Source of the DNA: Myxococcales bacterium
GTDB lineage: Bacteria; Myxococcota_A; Polyangia; Polyangiales; Polyangiaceae
Reading direction: 5' to 3'
Assembly (NCBI GenBank): GCA_016712525.1
Contig: JADJQX010000006.1
Span: 620,001 to 684,000, forward strand
DNA length: 64,000 bases
Shown: piece by piece, positions 58,235 through 64,000 of the stretch
Position numbering within the stretch: position 1 is the first letter of the stretch
How the letters are laid out: each line of letters begins with the position of its first letter
Translations under genes and position numbers: made by a program
The notes under the pieces: generated by a model
Databases searched by the model: none
What the model saw: the letters and a program-made list of their open reading frames with translations, nothing else
What the model was told of the DNA's origin: nothing

Positions 58235-59965
58235 ATGAATTCCACGACGCGAGGCGTTTTCGGGCGGGGCACGGTTCTGTTTGGGCTCGCCGGGCTCGTG
58301 GCCTGTGGGGGCGAGGTGCCGCCGCCGGTCACACCTCCGCCCGCGCGTACGGTCGAGGTCGCTCCTCCGCCGAAGCCCGAGGCTCCTCCGCCTCCCGCGA
58401 AAGAAGACCCGTTCGCGATCACGGGCACGCTCCGGCCGGAGCCGCGCCCGCCGGTGGTCGGTCGCGACGTGTCGTCCGCGCTCGAGCCCGCCAAAGGGCC
58501 GAACGTCGCCTGGAAAAAGGCCATCCCCGCGCCTCCTGCGGTGTGCAAGGCGTACACGGAGAAGCCCAAGAAGAAGCCTGCGATCGCGTGCGATACGTTC
58601 CTCGCGAGCGCCCCGGGCAAGAACGACGGCGCCGGCACGTTGCTCGCCGAGGCGCTCGCCGAGCCGAATCCCGAAAAGCGCGACGCGCGCCTGCGTGAGC
58701 TCGTGGCCTGCAAAGGGATCCCCGAGGCCGAGCTCGTCGCGCTGCGGGGCACGCTCGCGCCTCCGGAGTGCGCCGACACGATCGTGGCGCCGTTCGCCGA
58801 GAGCTCGGCCAAGCTCGGCGCCCTCGACAAACGCCTCGCGCACACGATCGTCGGCCTCTGGCTCGCAGGGAACCTCGCGCGCGCCGTGCCCGCGATCCCG
58901 CGGATGAGCCCGCCCTTCACGAAAGAGGCGGTGGCCAAGTTCACGCAGGGCCCGATCAAGACCTGGTTCTCCACGCAGGCGACCGCGGTCGACGAGCTCT
59001 CGAAGCTCGGCGCGTCGCTCGAGGGGCAGGGGCGGGCCATCGTCGCCATCGAGGCGGGCCTCGCCGACATGCGGTTCGTCGAGCGCGCGCGGGAGGTGCC
59101 CATCCCCGACGCCTGGAAGAAGGACCCGGAGATCGCGCAGATCTACCAGCAAGCCCTCGATCAGGCGATGGAGCCGCGAAAGGTCCGCGGACGGGACGCC
59201 GCGCTCACGGGCCTCCACGACTTCGCGTCGCTCGGAATCATGCAAGATGCACGTGTCGCGCGAGCCCGGCAGCTCCTCTCGAAGCTCTATGGCGGCTCGC
59301 GCATCGACGGGCTCGACGGCCTCCTCTTGCCGCCGAAGCCCGAGGCGAAGGGGCCGGCCTCGCTCGAGCACACCCTGCTCCGGAGGCTCCCGTTCTCGTT
59401 CGGAGAGCGCCTCGTCAAGGAGCCCGCGCACGACGCCGCCTACCTCGACGCCGTGCTCGACCAGGGCTTGCCGCCGGCGTTTCGCGGAACGAACGGGGTC
59501 GACGTCGCGCATTTCGAGCGGCTCGCGCGGGCGCGGCTCGAGCTCGGAAAGCTGTATTTCCGCACCCTGGAGGCCGATCAGGTGCTCGCGCTCGCCAAGG
59601 GCAACGAAGGCAAGCTCACGTCCGACGATGCCCGCTTCTACGTGGCGCTCGCGCTCGCTTTGCGGCACGGGCCCGAGGGCGCCGCGGCCATGATGAAGGC
59701 CCCGTCTCCTGCCGCGCTGGCGCTTCGTCACACGGATGCCCTCGACGAGCTCGCGAAGGGCTCGGGGCCGAACGCGGGCCTCGCGGCGTTCGACGCGGCC
59801 TGGCTGCGCATGCTCTCTCCCGCCGAGGGCGCCGGCGCCGACTACTTCACCGACGTCGCCCGGCGCTTCCGAGAGGCCGAGGCAAAGCTCGTCTCGCCGG
59901 CCGACAAACAAAAGGCCCGCGAGCGCGCGGCCCTCGCCGAAGAGACCGCCAAGGCCGCCAAATAG
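58235..59965 (+). CDS. large hypothetical lipoprotein
   Basis: 576 residues from the ATG at 58235. Lipobox LVAC followed by a Pro-rich linker to about residue 60. The rest is mostly helical, with several Cys (VCKAYTEK, IACDTFL, LVACKG, PPECADT) probably in disulfides. No enzyme motif. May be a periplasmic chaperone or scaffold; not recognised. Confidence 0.7.
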   Translation: MNSTTRGVFGRGTVLFGLAGLVACGGEVPPPVTPPPARTVEVAPPPKPEAPPPPAKEDPFAITGTLRPEPRPPVVGRDVSSALEPAKGPNVAWKKAIPAPPAVCKAYTEKPKKKPAIACDTFLASAPGKNDGAGTLLAEALAEPNPEKRDARLRELVACKGIPEAELVALRGTLAPPECADTIVAPFAESSAKLGALDKRLAHTIVGLWLAGNLARAVPAIPRMSPPFTKEAVAKFTQGPIKTWFSTQATAVDELSKLGASLEGQGRAIVAIEAGLADMRFVERAREVPIPDAWKKDPEIAQIYQQALDQAMEPRKVRGRDAALTGLHDFASLGIMQDARVARARQLLSKLYGGSRIDGLDGLLLPPKPEAKGPASLEHTLLRRLPFSFGERLVKEPAHDAAYLDAVLDQGLPPAFRGTNGVDVAHFERLARARLELGKLYFRTLEADQVLALAKGNEGKLTSDDARFYVALALALRHGPEGAAAMMKAPSPAALALRHTDALDELAKGSGPNAGLAAFDAAWLRMLSPAEGAGADYFTDVARRFREAEAKLVSPADKQKARERAALAEETAKAAK

Positions 59966-60028
59966 GCCTCGGCGCGCCCGCACTTGTGCCGTGAAAAACG
60001 CGGCCCGTTGCGGTAAGACCGGGCCACC

Positions 60029-61102
<1,074 letters not shown>

Positions 61103-61126
61103 GAGCTTAGGAGAGAGGGTAGCCCC

Positions 61127-63550
<2,424 letters not shown>

Positions 63551-63650
63551 AACCATGAGGGGAGCGCGCGTGGAGCGTGCTCTCCTTCGGGGGTCGCTCC
63601 TCGGGGAGAACTTCCTCCCCTTCGGCGCGTCTCACGCACCCCGAGGCATC

Positions 63651-64000
63651 ATGACGACGGCTCGCATCACGGCTCGCGCTCCCCGAAGCTACGCCCTCGC
63701 GGCCCTCGCCGGGGCCGCTCTGTCCGTCACCGCGTGCGGTGGGTCGAAGGAGCTCACCGTCTCCGCGGAGGGGCACGTCGTGCAGAAGGGGGCGACCGAC
63801 GTCCTCGAGATCGTCGTGACCACGGCGCCCGGGGCGAACGTACGCGTCCACGACTCGGGGTACACGCAGTCGTTCTCGGCGACGGCCGATTTCCAGGGCC
63901 GCGCCACGGTCGTGGTGAACCTCCCGGACCCCGCCGTCGTGAAGCCCACGCCGCCGCCCCCTCCCCCGAAGTACGGAAACAGCTCCTACTCGGCGCCACC
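63651..64000 (+). CDS. lipoprotein, 3' truncated by the window edge
   Basis: The ATG at 63651 opens a frame that runs off the right edge, so it has no stop in the window; 116 full codons are visible. Signal peptide with lipobox VTAC, then a beta-rich domain (TVSAEGHVVQKGATDVLEIV, RVHDSGYTQSFSATADFQGR) ending in a Pro-rich run (VKPTPPPPPPKYG). Resembles a small surface lipoprotein. A GGGGAG/CTCCCC hairpin at 63603-63620 lies between pheT and this gene. Confidence 0.75.
   Translation, partial: MTTARITARAPRSYALAALAGAALSVTACGGSKELTVSAEGHVVQKGATDVLEIVVTTAPGANVRVHDSGYTQSFSATADFQGRATVVVNLPDPAVVKPTPPPPPPKYGNSSYSAP

Noticed and set aside
59966..60028. Phe attenuator or T-box before pheS
   Set aside because: 63 bp with no leader peptide rich in Phe and no terminator/antiterminator pair.

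Overview
The window is very GC-rich, densely coded DNA from what looks like a myxobacterium (Myxococcota, Polyangia-like). Pointers to this are a VanY-type peptidase ending in a MYXO-CTERM-like sorting tail, about seventeen predicted lipoproteins (several Cys-rich or beta-propeller proteins of the type common in that phylum), a Ser/Thr kinase with a TonB-like proline/alanine linker and PEGA-like tail, an RCC1-repeat lipoprotein, and an orphan AHH-nuclease/Imm11 pair. No rRNA, tRNA, CRISPR array, insertion sequence or prophage was seen.

Layout. 1-7.6 kb: a 5'-truncated PLP enzyme, an HtrA protease, an NAD-dependent epimerase, a membrane/helical-repeat protein, the M15 peptidase, a rhodanese-like protein fused to a domain resembling zeta-type (cadmium) carbonic anhydrase, and a zinc-ribbon membrane protein. 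7.6-15.6 kb: an unknown acidic protein, secA, a patatin-like lipase, a LuxR-type regulator and an AI-2E family permease. 15.6-19.7 kb (minus): a frameshifted membrane/spermidine-synthase-like gene, a Tudor-like lipoprotein and a Cys-rich propeller lipoprotein. 19.7-29.1 kb: tesB, a lipoprotein, single-chain gcvP, a PQQ-type propeller fragment, an unusual array of 18-bp palindromes between convergent genes, an M48-like lipoprotein protease, a peroxiredoxin-like protein and a VWA protein. 29.1-30.7 kb: an AHH toxin fragment, an Imm11 immunity gene and a Cys-rich lipoprotein, probably acquired.

30.8-35.7 kb holds the most system-like block: a small DUF4266 lipoprotein, a DUF3570-type outer-membrane barrel and three secreted proteins carrying haem-like CxxCH or CxxxxCH motifs. 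I read it as a candidate outer-membrane redox module, which is inference. 35.7-47.9 kb: a rhomboid-like protein without a catalytic Ser, unknown proteins, a quinone oxidoreductase, a P460-like cytochrome, trmL, an RCC1 lipoprotein, a bestrophin, a glutaryl-CoA dehydrogenase and a Ser/Thr kinase. 47.9-64 kb: a Kelch-like lipoprotein, a TetR regulator, a probable ald-HAD-isopropylmalate dehydrogenase-like run, a secreted trypsin-like protease, an alpha/beta hydrolase, a large lipoprotein, pheS-pheT, and a lipoprotein cut by the right edge.

Most genes are single units or pairs. Clear housekeeping genes are secA, gcvP, pheST, trmL, tesB and ald. Family calls come from reading motifs by eye; no database search was possible, and start sites are chosen by signal peptide, spacing and visible Shine-Dalgarno sequences.
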